NCBI GenBank assembly: GCA_028287415.1
Contig: JAQBPS010000412.1
Location: forward strand, 1-6,169
DNA: 6,169 nt
Source of the DNA: Bacillota bacterium
GTDB lineage: Bacteria > Bacillota > Sulfobacillia > Symbiobacteriales > Symbiobacteriaceae
Direction of reading: 5' to 3'
The notes beneath the pieces are model-generated. The model was not told the origin of the DNA and ran no database searches. It worked only from the letters and a program-made list of their open reading frames with translations. A program made the translations under genes and the position numbers. This document shows positions 5,223-6,169 of the stretch, one piece after another; the stretch's first letter is position 1, and the number at the start of each line of letters is the position of its first letter.

Positions 5223-6169
5223 ATGTCTATTAAGGCTGAGGATCGCGAGCGGCTGTTTCAGCTGATCGACCAGCACCAGGAGGCGATCGTTTCCTACATT
5301 CAGGACCTGGTCCGGCTGCCCTCGGAAACCCATCCCCCAGGTGGCGACGAGTACGCTGCTCAGATGCGCGTGGCCGAAAGTTTTCGCGCCATGGGGCTGG
5401 ACAAGGTGGACGTGTTCGAACCGACGGAAGTCCCGGGGATCGAACAGGACCCGGGCTGGTGGCCGGGACTGGACTACCGGGACCGCCCGAACGTGGTGGG
5501 TGTGTGGAAGGGGGCGGGCGGTGGCCGGTCGCTCCTGCTCAACGGGCACATCGACGTGGTGCCGGCGGGGCCGCGTGAACTCTGGGACTATGATCCATAC
5601 GGCGGCACCGTCGCCGACGGCAAGATCTTCGGCCGGGGCGCCGTCGACATGAAGGGGCCGCTGGGGGCGGCGATCATGGTTGCCCGCATCCTCAAGGAGA
5701 ATGGCTTCCGGCTCAAGGGTGACCTGATCCTCGCCAGCACGGTCAATGAGGAGTTGGGCGGGTACAACGGCAGCCTGGCCTGCATCCGCCGCGGTTATGT
5801 AGCCGATGCCGGCATTGTCGTGGAGCCCACATCCCTGAAGATTGAGCCGGGCACGAAGGGCAGTGTCGCCTACCGCATTACGGTCAAGGGCGTCGGGGCG
5901 CACAGCCACCTCTGGTGGATGGGCACCAACGCCCTGGACAAGCTGCTCTACCTGCGGGATGCGATGAAGCGGTGGGAGGGCGAGCGCACGCAGGAGCTCC
6001 GCGGCCATCCGCTCTACGGCGACCCTGAGATCTTCCCGACCCCGGCCATTGTGGAGGGCATGTACCACCTCTCCGCCGGCCATCCCCATCTCATGAGCGT
6101 GCCGCAGGAGGCCGTGGCCGATTTCCATATCGACATGGTGCCCGGCGAGGATACCGAGGAAGTGGCTGC
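5223..6169 (+). CDS. M20 family metallopeptidase/deacylase (ArgE/DapE type), 3'-truncated by window edge
   Basis: Residues 1-315 of a zinc-dependent amidohydrolase are present, and the frame stays open to the right edge. M20 enzymes remove acyl or aminoacyl groups from amino-acid-like substrates in the cytoplasm. The catalytic-domain motifs are in order. They are LLLNGHIDVVPAG (104-116, H109 as a zinc ligand, D111 as its helper), GRGAVDMKG (137-145, D142 as the bridging ligand), STVNEELGG (172-180, E176 as general base, E177 as ligand) and VVEPTSL (199-205, E201 as ligand). The dimerisation or lid domain begins near 207, with GTKGSVAYRITVKGVGAHSH (210-229) and H227 at the usual position. The last zinc-ligand His expected near the C-terminus lies beyond the window. 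Before the first motif, DYRDRPNVVGVWKG (84-97) fits the ArgE/DapE-like branch better than carboxypeptidase G2. The Asn before the Glu pair (N175) replaces the commoner Asp. True ArgE or DapE function is unlikely given the transport-operon setting; an N-acyl amino acid or dipeptide-like substrate is more likely. Confidence 0.93.
   Translation, partial: MSIKAEDRERLFQLIDQHQEAIVSYIQDLVRLPSETHPPGGDEYAAQMRVAESFRAMGLDKVDVFEPTEVPGIEQDPGWWPGLDYRDRPNVVGVWKGAGGGRSLLLNGHIDVVPAGPRELWDYDPYGGTVADGKIFGRGAVDMKGPLGAAIMVARILKENGFRLKGDLILASTVNEELGGYNGSLACIRRGYVADAGIVVEPTSLKIEPGTKGSVAYRITVKGVGAHSHLWWMGTNALDKLLYLRDAMKRWEGERTQELRGHPLYGDPEIFPTPAIVEGMYHLSAGHPHLMSVPQEAVADFHIDMVPGEDTEEVA

Noticed and set aside
5193..6128. 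A 311-codon open frame on the - strand opposite the M20 gene.
   Set aside because: The + strand frame carries the full set of M20 catalytic motifs and a perfect ribosome binding site; the - strand frame is its shadow.

Overview
The window is a single-strand, tightly packed stretch of bacterial chromosome (or large replicon) DNA. It is visibly GC-rich, with strong GGAGG-type ribosome binding sites and some GTG initiation. Every gene reads on the + strand, and the gaps between genes run from a 1-base overlap to 36 bases. No promoter, terminator, tRNA, rRNA, CRISPR or mobile element is visible. The whole window therefore looks like the interior of one operon whose two ends lie outside. The composition and strong Shine-Dalgarno sequences would suit a high-GC Gram-positive or thermophile-type lineage, but nothing here fixes the taxon.

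The first half (1-3353) is an ABC importer of the carbohydrate-type (CUT1, MalEFGK-like) layout. It holds the C-terminal end of a solute-binding protein (cut by the left edge), a MalF/UgpA-like permease, a MalG/UgpE-like permease and a MalK/UgpC-like ATPase with a regulatory or TOBE-type C-terminal domain. Including the ATPase gene in the operon is a useful trait, because many CUT1 operons rely on a shared ATPase encoded elsewhere.

The second half (3374-6169) is enzymatic. It holds a PLP-dependent enzyme with an alanine-racemase-type barrel, best matched from memory to the poorly characterised YhfX family. Next is a 179-residue protein I do not recognise, with a cupin-like spacing of His and Glu residues. 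Last is an M20 metallopeptidase/deacylase (ArgE/DapE type) cut by the right edge.

Taken together, a plausible reading is an uptake-and-breakdown pathway. The ABC system imports a small conjugate, the M20 enzyme cleaves an amide bond, and the PLP enzyme isomerises or otherwise processes the freed amino compound. The small protein may be an auxiliary enzyme or binding protein. The substrate cannot be deduced from the sequence, and the link between the two halves is inferred from operon structure only. The combination of a sugar-type importer with a YhfX-like enzyme, an unrecognised small protein and an M20 deacylase is the most interesting feature of the window.
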